Shown: positions 44,866-53,844, counted from the stretch's first letter. The stretch is DNA of 64,000 nucleotides from Bremerella cremea (GCF_003335505.1 NZ_QPEX01000037.1:1-64000); one strand, 5' to 3'. The notes: generated by a model from the letters alone, not told the origin. Translations and numbers: made by a program.

Positions 44866-44884
44866 TGATACCATTAAGTGATAC
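44866..44884 (-). promoter_or_regulatory. Direct repeat at the hicA start, candidate HicB operator
   Basis: TGATAC occurs at 44866-44871 and at 44879-44884 on the plus strand, 13 bases apart, just upstream of the hicA ATG. Position suits autoregulation by the RHH domain of HicB; this is inference. Confidence 0.35.
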
Positions 44885-44950
44885 TGATGGCAAGCAAGTC
44901 TTGAGGCAATTGTCTGATTCCGATTCGTAAATGGCCTGTTGCTACTCAGT

Positions 44951-45145
44951 TTATGGGCATCCACATACGATTGCCCGTGCGTGGGGATATTTGGCTTTCT
45001 TTTTGGGGCGATTGAACCCTTTGGCGTAGTTCCGCGCGATTCGTTGCGAGACACCATGGAGGGTGACGGTGGCATGTTCCTGGCTCCCCTTCCCTGCGAC
45101 GACAATTACCATCCAACGATCTTTCTGCTCTTCTAAACCGATCAT
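44951..45145 (-). CDS. Hypothetical small protein
   Basis: 64 residues from ATG 45145; the same frame extends to 45277 with poorer sense. Central segment DRWMVIVVAGKGSQEHATV followed by a basic stretch (NRPKKKAKYPHAR) could be a small alpha/beta protein. No signal peptide. It lies upstream of hicA in the same direction. I do not recognise it and its coding status is uncertain. Confidence 0.35.
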   Translation of the reverse strand: MIGLEEQKDRWMVIVVAGKGSQEHATVTLHGVSQRIARNYAKGFNRPKKKAKYPHARAIVCGCP

Positions 45146-45486
45146 CCCCGTTTGATCCTCACATGCGGCTTGCTTAGCGTGGCTTGTTTCTGTGGAAGCG
45201 CGCAGCGAGAGCCTGGGGACGCACACCGTAGCCAGGAACTCGCTGCGATTTAAAGGCCGATTAGGCCCGAAAAACAAAGCGTGATCCCCGGTATCACGCG
45301 ACCGGCCGACCGCCAGATCGGAGTTGGAAAGGTTTGCGTTTGAGATAAGAAGTAGTATATCAAACTGGTGTACATGCGCCCACTAAAAACTACGGATTGT
45401 AGCAACCAATTGGGCGGCCCCCCAGACCGACACGGTTGGTCTGCGCTTGCCCCGCGACGAGGCCGATGATTCCATGGATTTACCGG
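45146..45486. other. Non-coding stretch between small gene and phage-like block
   Basis: About 340 bases with no gene, attachment-like tRNA end, or strong hairpin that I can see. It marks the left limit of the phage-like block. Confidence 0.35.
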
Positions 45487-46191
45487 TCAGAGCCAGCGGA
45501 AACTTAGATTGTGGTGCGCGATCACTTCGCTCGTTTCGACATCAACCACGAGCCCTCCCATGGCCTGGTTATAGCTGTGATGCAGGCGGGCTTGGGGGGC
45601 GAAGTTGCGTAAGGCGCGGGTCCAAAGCTTGGGGCCGGTTTCGTTTAAAACGTCGTTGGCGGCGATGGTGCCTGGTGAAAGGGCTGCCAGGCGTTTGAGC
45701 ACCACTTCCAGCAGGGGATGCTTCGCCGGCGCGGCGAAGATCCCGTTGGCCAGGCTCTGCGCGCGGCGGTCGCTTTCGGTGGAAAGCACAAGCGGTAAGC
45801 TGGCCAGGTAATCGATACTCTTTAGCCACCGCACGTCGGTGTCGCTGTACCAACCGCCCAACTGATGCACGATTTCAACCCGGGCAACATCGGCCGCCGC
45901 AGCCAACGGGCGTAAGTTACGGCAAAGTTGACCGGTGATGGGCAAAGCGAACACATCGTCGTCGCGCCACACACGCACTTCCCATTGGGGATGAAACTGA
46001 CGGAACGTTTCGACGTACATGGCATCGCGCAGGGGGAGGTCAGCCGCGCCAAGCCACACAAAGTGCATTCGCTTCGCAATGCGATCCGAAGGTTGGGGCG
46101 ATGGTACCGCGCCTTCAGGCTGCGGCAAACAGCCCGAAGGGCGCGCGTGAAAAACCTTGGCGGCGTAGTTCTTTTCGTGGTGCGTTGTCAC
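45487..46191 (-). CDS. GT32-type glycosyltransferase
   Basis: 234 residues from GTG 46191; the start overlaps the stop of the previous gene as TAGTG, so translation is probably coupled. A longer frame to 46362 overlaps that gene. Core features of Och1/GT32-like sugar transferases: MHFVWLGAADLPLRDAMYVE, WEVRVWRDDDV, the ARVEIVHQLGGWYSDTDVR block with DxD (Asp117, Asp119) for metal and nucleotide-sugar, and LANGIFAAPAKHPLLE. Family members transfer a hexose from a sugar nucleotide to glycans or proteins. No signal peptide. As last gene of the phage-like block it may glycosylate a tail or capsid protein, or alter the host surface. Confidence 0.85.
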   Translation of the reverse strand: MTTHHEKNYAAKVFHARPSGCLPQPEGAVPSPQPSDRIAKRMHFVWLGAADLPLRDAMYVETFRQFHPQWEVRVWRDDDVFALPITGQLCRNLRPLAAAADVARVEIVHQLGGWYSDTDVRWLKSIDYLASLPLVLSTESDRRAQSLANGIFAAPAKHPLLEVVLKRLAALSPGTIAANDVLNETGPKLWTRALRNFAPQARLHHSYNQAMGGLVVDVETSEVIAHHNLSFRWL

Positions 46192-47372
46192 TAGGCTCGC
46201 CCCCGGACATTGTTGCGGGTGGTGAAGCTGGGCGTTCCGGGCAGCAAGGTGAGCGTGCCACTGAAGTTCTCGATTTGAATTTGATAGCTCGTTGGATTGA
46301 AAAAGAAGAACGTGTCGCCGGCGAAGATATCGAGCACGGTCGAGCCAGAGATGGTAAACCAATGACGGGCTACTTCTTGGGGCGTTCGCGCAGTGATATA
46401 TCCGTCGACCTCGTCGTGGTAAAGGTTCGTATCGGCTGGCTGCACGCCCAAGGTTGCGGTAAGCAGTTGATGCCGCCCGTTGAAGTTAGGGTAGGTGCTT
46501 CCTTCCTGCAGCACGTCGAGCGCCGCTTCGATTTGCGGGCGATCTAGCGTCTTGTCGAGCGCTTCGCCGTAACGTCCGGTCCGCGCGATCAAACCCAACG
46601 TGTAAGCGCCGGCGATGGGGGCATCGGGGGAACGTATCGTCGCACTGAAGTTCAGCAGGTAATGCCCTTGCGTCGGAATACGGAAGAAACCAGCGAGGCG
46701 ATCTGTTTGTGCTTGCGAATCGGAATAAGTAATCCGATCGGCCGCGCCGAACCATTCGCATTGCGGTCCCAGCGAGGTGCCAAACGGAACAATCGATTTT
46801 GGCCCAACCACCTCGGCTCCACTTCCCATTCGAAATACGAGCCCCGCAGGAACGTGGTCTTGATAGGCTGGGGCGATCCAGGCAACTTTGTGTTCGTAGT
46901 TGGGGCGGTTGGGATCGCGGAAGGTGGTTTCGGGGCAACCATGAAAGCTAATCAGGCGATAGCCACCGCTGCCAGGGACGAGGCCAAACGAGGCGTCGCG
47001 GTTGTAGATATCGAACAAATCGATCGCCAGATAAGCGTTCCAACTTGGGGGCGAGTCAGACGGATAGCTGACCAACGCTTGCATCGGGCCATCTTGCGTG
47101 CAGTTGCCAAAGCTGCCAGGGAGAACCGCTTGCGGGCCGTTCACGTAAAACAACGCCGCATCTTGCCCACCAACAAAGGCCGCACGAGGCCGACCCAATC
47201 GCAAGACCGGTTCGCGCAGCTGGGCTCCTTCGATGGCATCGTACGCATCGTCATTCGGCGGCTCGCCGATCTGAGGGCCAACAATGGCAAACGGCGGAAT
47301 CGTTTCTTGATCGGAGTTACGAAACGAGACCCACCGCTGACGATAGCGGGGTGGCGTGGGGAAGCTAGTCAT
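46191..47372 (-). CDS. Phage-like structural protein, probably tail fibre/appendage
   Basis: 393 residues, no signal peptide, beta-rich. N-terminal RQRWVSFRNSDQETIPPFA and frequent Gly/Pro/aromatic patterns resemble fibre or baseplate-wedge proteins, and its place after the hub-like gene agrees. The C-terminus has alternating hydrophobic strands (FFFFNPTSYQIQIENF). The start overlaps the upstream gene by four bases (ATGA) and its stop overlaps the glycosyltransferase start. No specific family recognised. Confidence 0.6.
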   Translation of the reverse strand: MTSFPTPPRYRQRWVSFRNSDQETIPPFAIVGPQIGEPPNDDAYDAIEGAQLREPVLRLGRPRAAFVGGQDAALFYVNGPQAVLPGSFGNCTQDGPMQALVSYPSDSPPSWNAYLAIDLFDIYNRDASFGLVPGSGGYRLISFHGCPETTFRDPNRPNYEHKVAWIAPAYQDHVPAGLVFRMGSGAEVVGPKSIVPFGTSLGPQCEWFGAADRITYSDSQAQTDRLAGFFRIPTQGHYLLNFSATIRSPDAPIAGAYTLGLIARTGRYGEALDKTLDRPQIEAALDVLQEGSTYPNFNGRHQLLTATLGVQPADTNLYHDEVDGYITARTPQEVARHWFTISGSTVLDIFAGDTFFFFNPTSYQIQIENFSGTLTLLPGTPSFTTRNNVRGRA

Positions 47373-49024
47373 CGCGTCACTCCTGAAGCTTGTTCGTGCG
47401 TGGCTTGTTTACGCAGGCTGTATTGCAGCTTTTCAAACAGGCGGCGTTCTTCGTAACTGATATCGAGGGCCGGGTCGTCGAAATTGACACTGGCATCGGT
47501 CCGCGAAGCGATTTGGCCTTGCGTGTTGATGCTCCAACTCACTTGGCGAATCGCTCCATCCGGCTCAATTGGTTGCAGACCTACGTACGAAGCCCCACCA
47601 ATTTCGTGCGGACGCAGCGAAGCCAACGCTTGATCGAGATAGTAGTTGGCTTGCCGCGCGACCTCTTTTTCGTTGCTGAGCACCTTTTTCTTTTCGTGCT
47701 GGGTGAAGACTTCCAGTGCAATGTCGTTGCGATGAATGGTCAGAGGCGGCATCGTGCGCGTCTTCCGCCCGCGCAGGGTCGACCAATGTTGCAAATCACG
47801 CTGGCGAGGTCGCCGCCAATGCACGGCCAGGCGAATCCGCAGATCGGCTGGTTGCGGTTGGTAGGTGGCGGCACCCGGCTTCCACTGAAAGACCGGCTCA
47901 GCGAAATGAACGATGCCGCGCTGGCGGTCGAGCGTGAAGTGACGCGTGTAAAGATCTTGCGGTTGCTGGTTCAGATTCGGTTCGACTTTCGTTTGCCGAC
48001 GTGGTTTGGCATAGTCGGTATCACCACGATCGAACTGGCCGTAAACCCATGCTGGTCGCCGCTGTTGGCTGCCATCGGGCATCGTTTCGCTTTCGACCTG
48101 GGTGGCTAACAACGGCAGCAGTTCGTCTAAGTGGTGCAGTTGGTTCTCGCGTTGTTTCGGCACGCCAGGCAAGTATTTTGGCGGTTTCACGCGGTACATC
48201 CGCCAAACGCTCTTCTTCGCCAAATCGCGGTACTTCGCTGCGACCCCTAAACAGTCTGGCAGCGCGATCGAATGCCAGCCAGCGCTGGGGCGATAACGCA
48301 ATTCATCGAGAGGACGAATTTCTCCATCGACATCTTCCCCCACCGCTTCCAGCTCGGCATCGATTTGGTAACGCGTCGGCCCTGCGAAGAACTCGATCCC
48401 CAGCGATAGCTCTGGCGGATCGTAGCCAACGTGCCCCGCCATCAGCCAGGCGTTCTGCGGTAGCGATTTGCCCCGCCCGATAGGTTCGACGGCGACCTTG
48501 CCGCCAGTCTTCAGTACCACCACGCAGCCAACCGTGTCAGCGATTTGGGCGAGGGCTTGCGCTGGGTTGGCGATATCCCAATCGACGTAGGGACGCGCCA
48601 AATTGGGCACGTGGGAAAGATCAGGGCGATCGATTCCCATGGCAGCGAAGCAAAGCGAAAGAAGCTCGCGGGGTGTTTTTTCGGTACTAGGGACCAGCGA
48701 AGAACCATCCGCCCGCCGCACGTTCCATTGACCAGAGATTTGCCCGAAGCGTTGCCAACGCCAACGTTGGTCTAAAATATCGATCCGCGCTAGCGTTCGC
48801 CCGTTGGCTTGTCGCTCGAACCGAGGCCGATCGACCAGGCAATCTGGCAATTGAAACGAGACGCCGGTGGTTGGGTCGGAAAACTGGGCCGTCCCACTTT
48901 GCTGCGGGTTGATGGTCTCGGCCAAAGCGACCACCTGAATCCGACCAGGGCTGATTCCATGACTCAGCGTGTACTGCACGCTAAGGTAGTCGTCGATGCC
49001 GGGAAAGGAAAATCGGGGCTGCAT
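47369..49024 (-). CDS. Phage-like tail hub/baseplate protein
   Basis: 551 residues from ATG 49024 (frame to 49117 overlaps the upstream gene). The middle part, with RPYVDWDIANPAQALAQIA and VLKTGGKVAVEPIG, recalls the hub domains of siphovirus tail-associated or gp27-like proteins, where these short segments evaluate a column of local coordinates. The C-terminal quarter has charged helices (HEKKKVLSNEKEVARQANYY) and a last beta part. The assignment is from position and texture, not from a diagnostic motif. Confidence 0.55.
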   Translation of the reverse strand: MQPRFSFPGIDDYLSVQYTLSHGISPGRIQVVALAETINPQQSGTAQFSDPTTGVSFQLPDCLVDRPRFERQANGRTLARIDILDQRWRWQRFGQISGQWNVRRADGSSLVPSTEKTPRELLSLCFAAMGIDRPDLSHVPNLARPYVDWDIANPAQALAQIADTVGCVVVLKTGGKVAVEPIGRGKSLPQNAWLMAGHVGYDPPELSLGIEFFAGPTRYQIDAELEAVGEDVDGEIRPLDELRYRPSAGWHSIALPDCLGVAAKYRDLAKKSVWRMYRVKPPKYLPGVPKQRENQLHHLDELLPLLATQVESETMPDGSQQRRPAWVYGQFDRGDTDYAKPRRQTKVEPNLNQQPQDLYTRHFTLDRQRGIVHFAEPVFQWKPGAATYQPQPADLRIRLAVHWRRPRQRDLQHWSTLRGRKTRTMPPLTIHRNDIALEVFTQHEKKKVLSNEKEVARQANYYLDQALASLRPHEIGGASYVGLQPIEPDGAIRQVSWSINTQGQIASRTDASVNFDDPALDISYEERRLFEKLQYSLRKQATHEQASGVTR

Positions 49025-49058
49025 GGTTGGTTCTCTTTCTATTGCTTGTCGCGTTGCA

Positions 49059-51614
49059 CTAAGACCGGGCGATGGTGAAGTTCGTGCCCAGTTCCGGCAA
49101 GCGGGTGGTCGATTCATAGGCGATCGAAAGCGACGCGGCCGTATGGTGCGGGTCTTCGATGGTGGCGTTATCGCCTCGGCAGGTCACCGTGTTCGTAATC
49201 GTTTTCGCCCGCAAGTCTCCGACCAACGACAACCGCCCGTCGCCGCTAACCACTGTGTTGCCTGCCAGGGTGCCGGTAGTGCGATAGAAGAGAACGCCTC
49301 CTGCGATGTCGAGTTGCTCGACGCCGTCGGTCCCCAACAGAAAGACTTCGCCGGCAGTGACAAGCAGCGAAGAAATCGCGCTGCCAGAAAGTCCCTCGGC
49401 GGTAATCCGGCCACCATGAATTACGACATCGCCTAACGTGACGTTCTCGCCCAGAAAGAGTTCGACATCGCTGGCCGGGTCGTCTTCGTACCCGACCGAT
49501 AGTTCGCCAAACTGAGCCGATTCGCCCGATTGTGGGGCGATGCTAACGACACCTTGATAGACGAACAGCTTGTTGTTGGCGTGTGTTCCTTGCAAGCTGA
49601 CAGCGTATTGACCCGTTGCCGCTGGCGTGGCCGTGCTGAACACGGTGATGTTGCTGGCCACACTGCCGAGATTCAAACGTATCCGCGCACTACCGCTTCC
49701 CTCCCCTGCTCCGATCCGCACTTCATTGGCGCCAATGTTCAGCGAACGGGGGCGGTATTCGATGTAGGGAGAATTGCCGTCGCGGTTTTCGCTGGCAAGT
49801 CCGATGGTACCGGTGTAACTGGCCCGAATGTCGAGCAGAGCGAGCGTGAGCGAAGATTGGTTGAGGGCGTATTTCACTGGGTTTGCGGTTTGTTCCAAGA
49901 CGACCGTATCGCCGTTCCCGGGTACGCTGCCGCCGCTCCAGTTGTCGGCGTTATCCCAGTGGAAAGGGCCGGTCGGCGAGATGAGCGAAGTGATGGTGAT
50001 CGTTTGCGTTGATGTGCCGGTCAGGTTGTCTCCGTTCGCGCTGACGGAACTCACGTTCGTGGCGGCTTGGCTGCCGGTGAACTCAATCGTCCAAGGTCCG
50101 CCAGGGTTGCCGCTGACCTGGATATCGCCATTGGCCAAATGCGAAAGGGCTGCAAGCGCTGCCGCAACGGTGGCCGAGGTCGCATCGTAAGCGAGATCGC
50201 TGGTCGTGTGGCCAGCATGCGAAAGGGTAAACGTGCCACCGCTGACTTCTTCGCCCAGGGTGATTAACACCTGCTCGTTACGGGGCTCGATAGCGGCTTG
50301 CGTGATCGAAACCGCCAGCTGGCCGCCAGCTAGGTTCACACCACTGCCCGTTAGCAGGGCCAGGTCTTGCGAACCGAGGTTCTGGATGAACTCGATCAGC
50401 CACCCACTAACGCTGCCAGCGGTGACCACGACGTCGCCGCTCGATACATTCGCTAACGCTTCGAGTTCCGCTTGCACTGTGCTTGCTGAGGCATCGAACG
50501 CGATGTTGCTGGTGGTTTGCCCTTGAAACGTCAGCGTAAACGTGCCGCCGGTGGGGCTGCCTGGCAAGGTGACAAGCTGCTTTTCGTTGCGTAGGTTGCC
50601 ACCGGTATCGGTCACGTTGAGCGGGATGAGGGCATTGTTGGTTACCCAGCCCAGGTCGAGATCAATATTCGCTTGGCCAGCCAAAATGCCGAGGCACTCG
50701 AACGAGATCGTGTAGTCGATATCGTACGCGCTCGATTCAGAATTGTCGGCGATCGTCACGGCGATGCTGGCATTCCCTACGCCCAAAGCCGCGCCGATGG
50801 CGTTCTTCCACATGCTCGGTTCACCATAGAAATAATTGGTGGTTTCCGTGCGGATGTTGCCGTAAGGATCGGTGCCGGTGATTTGAACGCCACTCGAAAA
50901 GTCGAAGGAACTGTTGTACTGCACGACGAAGTTGCCTGCGTAGTTCGAGCCTGACTGGCCGGCTTGAATTTGTGTGACGCTGACCGCTTGCCCGGTGAGA
51001 CTCGCACCGTTGCCGCTAAGTGGTGGCTGCGTGGTTTGTCCGAGGGTTGCGGTGAACTCAACCACCCACGGACCTGCCGCGTCGCCGGTGACAAGGATGT
51101 TTCCACTGCCGATGTTGGTTAACGCTATGAGCGCGGATTCGACTTCTGCTGCGGTGGCGTCGAAGTCGAGGGGCGTGGTGGTTTGGCCGGACCAACTTAG
51201 CGTGAAGGTGCCGCCGCTGATTCCGGCTGGCAGCGAGATGCGCTGCTTCATGTTGCGCCCAGGCTGGCCGTTTTGTAGCAGTTCGACCTCAACCGATCCT
51301 TGCCCGCCGTTGGAAGTGCTGCCACTGATCGTAAATGGCGTGCCGTCCGCGCGGCCGGTTAGTTTGAGGGAACTGGCCTGGTGCAGGTCGGCAGGCACAA
51401 ACGTTGCCGTCGGAAACTCTGGCAGCGAAGCCGCAGAAATCGCAGCGGACAGCCCGCTGTAAACGTGTTCGGCGGAAGCGGTCGTCGCGGTGAACGAGAC
51501 CGCTTTACGGTTAATTGTGAGGGTGAAGCTGTCGCCGATCTCGACTTCGTCGACGGTAACTTGATCGACCTGGGCAATACCTTGGGCATCGCCGCGCCAG
51601 ACGCAAAGAGACAT
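49059..51614 (-). CDS. Large repeat-containing phage tail tip/fibre-like protein
   Basis: 851 residues, strongly beta and rich in Thr, Ser, Gly. Three homologous repeats of about 98 residues lie at about 121-218, 342-440 and 445-544; each has GGTFTL, a GQTT/GHTT turn, FDA or YDA, an ALxAL helix and a VEF/IEF strand. After them comes a right-handed-solenoid-like region (VRIGAGEGSGSARIRLNL, LSVGYEDD, ISSLLVTAGEVFLLG) like those of adhesins and tail spikes. N-terminal 110 residues may anchor it to the tail. It seems too beta-rich to be a tape measure. Binding to a surface glycan is a plausible role. Confidence 0.65.
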   Translation of the reverse strand: MSLCVWRGDAQGIAQVDQVTVDEVEIGDSFTLTINRKAVSFTATTASAEHVYSGLSAAISAASLPEFPTATFVPADLHQASSLKLTGRADGTPFTISGSTSNGGQGSVEVELLQNGQPGRNMKQRISLPAGISGGTFTLSWSGQTTTPLDFDATAAEVESALIALTNIGSGNILVTGDAAGPWVVEFTATLGQTTQPPLSGNGASLTGQAVSVTQIQAGQSGSNYAGNFVVQYNSSFDFSSGVQITGTDPYGNIRTETTNYFYGEPSMWKNAIGAALGVGNASIAVTIADNSESSAYDIDYTISFECLGILAGQANIDLDLGWVTNNALIPLNVTDTGGNLRNEKQLVTLPGSPTGGTFTLTFQGQTTSNIAFDASASTVQAELEALANVSSGDVVVTAGSVSGWLIEFIQNLGSQDLALLTGSGVNLAGGQLAVSITQAAIEPRNEQVLITLGEEVSGGTFTLSHAGHTTSDLAYDATSATVAAALAALSHLANGDIQVSGNPGGPWTIEFTGSQAATNVSSVSANGDNLTGTSTQTITITSLISPTGPFHWDNADNWSGGSVPGNGDTVVLEQTANPVKYALNQSSLTLALLDIRASYTGTIGLASENRDGNSPYIEYRPRSLNIGANEVRIGAGEGSGSARIRLNLGSVASNITVFSTATPAATGQYAVSLQGTHANNKLFVYQGVVSIAPQSGESAQFGELSVGYEDDPASDVELFLGENVTLGDVVIHGGRITAEGLSGSAISSLLVTAGEVFLLGTDGVEQLDIAGGVLFYRTTGTLAGNTVVSGDGRLSLVGDLRAKTITNTVTCRGDNATIEDPHHTAASLSIAYESTTRLPELGTNFTIARS

Positions 51615-51671
51615 GATGAAACGTACCTACCAAGGGAATATATCGATGAATGGAAATGAACGCAGAGAATG

Positions 51672-52397
51672 TCAGAACGTGGCGACGTTGGGCGAGCCTG
51701 ACAAGGGAAGTGCCGACTCGAATTCGTACTGCCACGTGATGCGATAATGGTGATGGGCCGTGCCGACACGCTGGGGCGAAGTGCGGCTGATCACTGGCTC
51801 GCGAATCAAGTTGGCATAACCAAACAACGGCCCCGGCACAGGCGGATAGTTGGCATAACCGATCGCGCTGCCCGACTGTGCCGCGCGAAAGGTAGTGTTG
51901 GCCCGCAGTTGTTGCCGGACCGGGAAGCCGAAAGCCGTTTCAATATGCGAAAACAACGGCCCTCCTCCCGAAAGACGCAAGGTATCTTCGAACGAAATCA
52001 GCGCCGTCTGCGGATCGGCCAAGGGAACTTCAGCTTGAATTTGCAGGCGAAACGTACGCATCGTCGCATATTGAGCCCCGCCCCCTTCCGGAAAACTGGG
52101 GCCACTAACAACCCACGTTCCGCCACGCGTCTCGGCCGACCGCAGCGTATGCTGCGAGTCGCTTTGGCCGTCGGAGCGAAGTAAGACAAGATCTTGGTTT
52201 TGCTTGGCATACGCCGACTTCAACGCGGCGATCTTGCCATCGAGATCGGCTTGACCGTTGCCCAGCAGTTTGCCTTGAATGTCCCACGTCACGTTGTGGG
52301 CGACAGGGATGCCAGATTCGGCTAAGATCGGCTGACGCGTGATGGCGATTTGTGGCTCGCCGAGTGGATGGGTATAATCGCCCCACTTCAAATACAT
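51672..52397 (-). CDS. Phage-like tail protein of unknown role
   Basis: 241 residues from ATG 52397, with CAGGAG eight bases upstream; a frame to 52607 runs into the oppositely oriented small gene. It starts MYLKWGDYTHPLGEPQIAI and looks like a mixed alpha/beta structural protein of the distal-tail kind (WDIQGKLLGNGQADLDGKIAALK is a helix-rich early part). Located between the small tail genes and the large repeat protein. No family motif recognised. Confidence 0.6.
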   Translation of the reverse strand: MYLKWGDYTHPLGEPQIAITRQPILAESGIPVAHNVTWDIQGKLLGNGQADLDGKIAALKSAYAKQNQDLVLLRSDGQSDSQHTLRSAETRGGTWVVSGPSFPEGGGAQYATMRTFRLQIQAEVPLADPQTALISFEDTLRLSGGGPLFSHIETAFGFPVRQQLRANTTFRAAQSGSAIGYANYPPVPGPLFGYANLIREPVISRTSPQRVGTAHHHYRITWQYEFESALPLSGSPNVATF

Positions 52398-52576
52398 GGC
52401 AAGACTCCTGGAAAGTAGTTTGGCTGCCGCACTGCGATCAGTGTGATGCGCGAGGTTTCTGACTCGTAGGTTGGGATAAACGAATGACGGAGGAAAACCC
52501 GTTCGCTTCGCCGAAGGTGGATGTTTCTGCGGATAAGAACGCGCTTCCGAGGCCTCCCTCGTTTCTGTTTCTCTAG

Positions 52577-52777
52577 TTGCAGAGTGCCTTTCGTGCAATT
52601 CGTGCATTTGTTGGCGTGTTGCTGTTTCTTGGTTTTCTGGTTTTGATAGGGTTTGGGGCTCTGGAAGAGGTAGCGACTTCCGATAATCTCGAATCGATCG
52701 TTATGGGCGTGGTTAGCGCATTGTTAATGTTGTCCGTGGGCATTTATTTCTGGGTCGCCCAACCGCAAAATCGGTGA
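52577..52777 (+). CDS. Small two-helix membrane protein, opposite strand in the phage-like block
   Basis: Up to 66 residues from TTG 52577 (GTG 52616 is an alternative start). Two membrane helices (about 12-30 and 42-60) with a short acidic loop (EEVATSDN) and polar tail. It is the only plausible plus-strand gene in the block and overlaps no minus-strand gene when the neighbour starts at 52397. Two-helix topology fits a class II holin, but other small membrane proteins look alike. Weak start context lowers confidence. Confidence 0.4.
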   Translation: MQSAFRAIRAFVGVLLFLGFLVLIGFGALEEVATSDNLESIVMGVVSALLMLSVGIYFWVAQPQNR

Positions 52778-52790
52778 GCCTTATCCGCCT

Positions 52791-52839
52791 GCATGGCCTT
52801 CTCTGCTTCGCATGCTCACGAAGACGTGAGGCATGGCAC
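52791..52839. repeat. Partial copy of the CATGGC palindromic element
   Basis: GCATGGCC ... CGCATGCTCACGAAGACG ... GGCATGGCAC resembles elements at 38027 and 39241 in words and spacing, but is degenerate. Lies in the gap after the small membrane gene. Confidence 0.4.
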
Positions 52840-52882
52840 AAGATTATGTTTGTGGTGTGTATTTGGTTTCGGGTTCTATTTC

Positions 52883-53440
52883 TTATCCGCCAACGGTTGT
52901 GCCGGGGCCGGCTAGGTGGGCTCGGCGGGTTGGTTGTTGGTTGATTTGCTGGGCGATGCGTTCCAGCAGTTCGGCTTCGCGCTGATCGAGCTGGGCAACT
53001 AAGTAGTCGCCGGCTCGTTGGGCTAGCGCGTCGATGTTGTCTTCGACTTGAATCTTCAGTTCACGCTCGACGCGGACGTTCGTTTCAACCAATTGCTGCA
53101 AGGTCGAGGAAATGTCGGACGGGTACGATGGGCTGGTCGGCGGCCTGGCGATCGCTGGCGGCAACGGATTGAAAAGGGAAGATGCCGCTGAACCGATTGG
53201 CGATTGACCCGCCGCAGAAGAAGAAACGCCTGGCGGGGTAGCCGTGTTCGGCTGAACTGGCGGGCTACGGGCAATTTCAACGGCGGAAGGTGAAGGCTCG
53301 GTTTCTTGTTCCGAGTTTTCCGGCAGCATGGCGGCCAACGCTTGATGCCGCGTTTGCGAGAACAAGGCAGCGTTTTGACGTGGCGCATCGGCTTGCCGGG
53401 CGATGTCGAGGGCCGTGCGTGGTTGATCGTTCGTAGGCAT
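52883..53440 (-). CDS. Phage-like protein with C-terminal coiled coil
   Basis: 185 residues. The N-terminal 25 residues are polar, followed by a Pro/Ser/Ala-rich low-complexity section (about 45-110) and a long helix (about 112-170, with LQQLVETNVRVERELKIQV and REAELLERIAQQINQQ) that probably forms a coiled coil. It occupies the place where tailed phages usually carry the tape-measure gene, yet it is far shorter than known tape measures. It could be a very short tape measure, a chaperone or a scaffold. Start ATG 53440, three bases from the upstream stop. Confidence 0.55.
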   Translation of the reverse strand: MPTNDQPRTALDIARQADAPRQNAALFSQTRHQALAAMLPENSEQETEPSPSAVEIARSPPVQPNTATPPGVSSSAAGQSPIGSAASSLFNPLPPAIARPPTSPSYPSDISSTLQQLVETNVRVERELKIQVEDNIDALAQRAGDYLVAQLDQREAELLERIAQQINQQPTRRAHLAGPGTTVGG

Positions 53441-53443
53441 GGC

Positions 53444-53827
53444 TTAGTCGTTTCGTGTGTTGAAGGTGGGCTGCTGACGGGCGAGGTCGATTGCAGCGTG
53501 AAGTTGGTCGAGTTCAGCGAAATTACGGGCCAGGAGCAGGTCGTGTTTCAAGTGAGCGGGGATCGCGTGGCCAAATGTGGCTCGGGCGCGGAGCCAAAGC
53601 TGATAGGTTTGCTCGTTCTTACGGCTTAGTTTCAGCCGCCGAGCTTGTTCTGGGTTTTGTTTGGGGCATGAAGCACACGGCGTGGGGACGCCAGGGGGAC
53701 GGGCCATGGCCACTTCGGTTCGCGAAGGACCAACACGCACGGTTTGTGTGTGTCCTGTTTGCAAATCGACAATCCACTTCGCGCAGTCGTTGCAGTCGAG
53801 CGAAGCCGCCGCAGGGTGCAGCACCAA
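53444..53827 (-). CDS. Small phage-like protein with two CxxC pairs
   Basis: 127 residues from TTG 53827 or GTG 53824. Cys pairs CNDC near residue 12 and CASC near residue 52 could bind one zinc. C-terminal half is helical (LKHDLLLARNFAELDQLHAAI). It directly follows the chaperone-like gene, where lambda-like phages have a second tail-assembly chaperone product; no frameshift site is evident. Role unknown. Confidence 0.5.
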   Translation of the reverse strand: MVLHPAAASLDCNDCAKWIVDLQTGHTQTVRVGPSRTEVAMARPPGVPTPCASCPKQNPEQARRLKLSRKNEQTYQLWLRARATFGHAIPAHLKHDLLLARNFAELDQLHAAIDLARQQPTFNTRND

Positions 53828-53844
53828 CAGGGCTACACCCTCGA

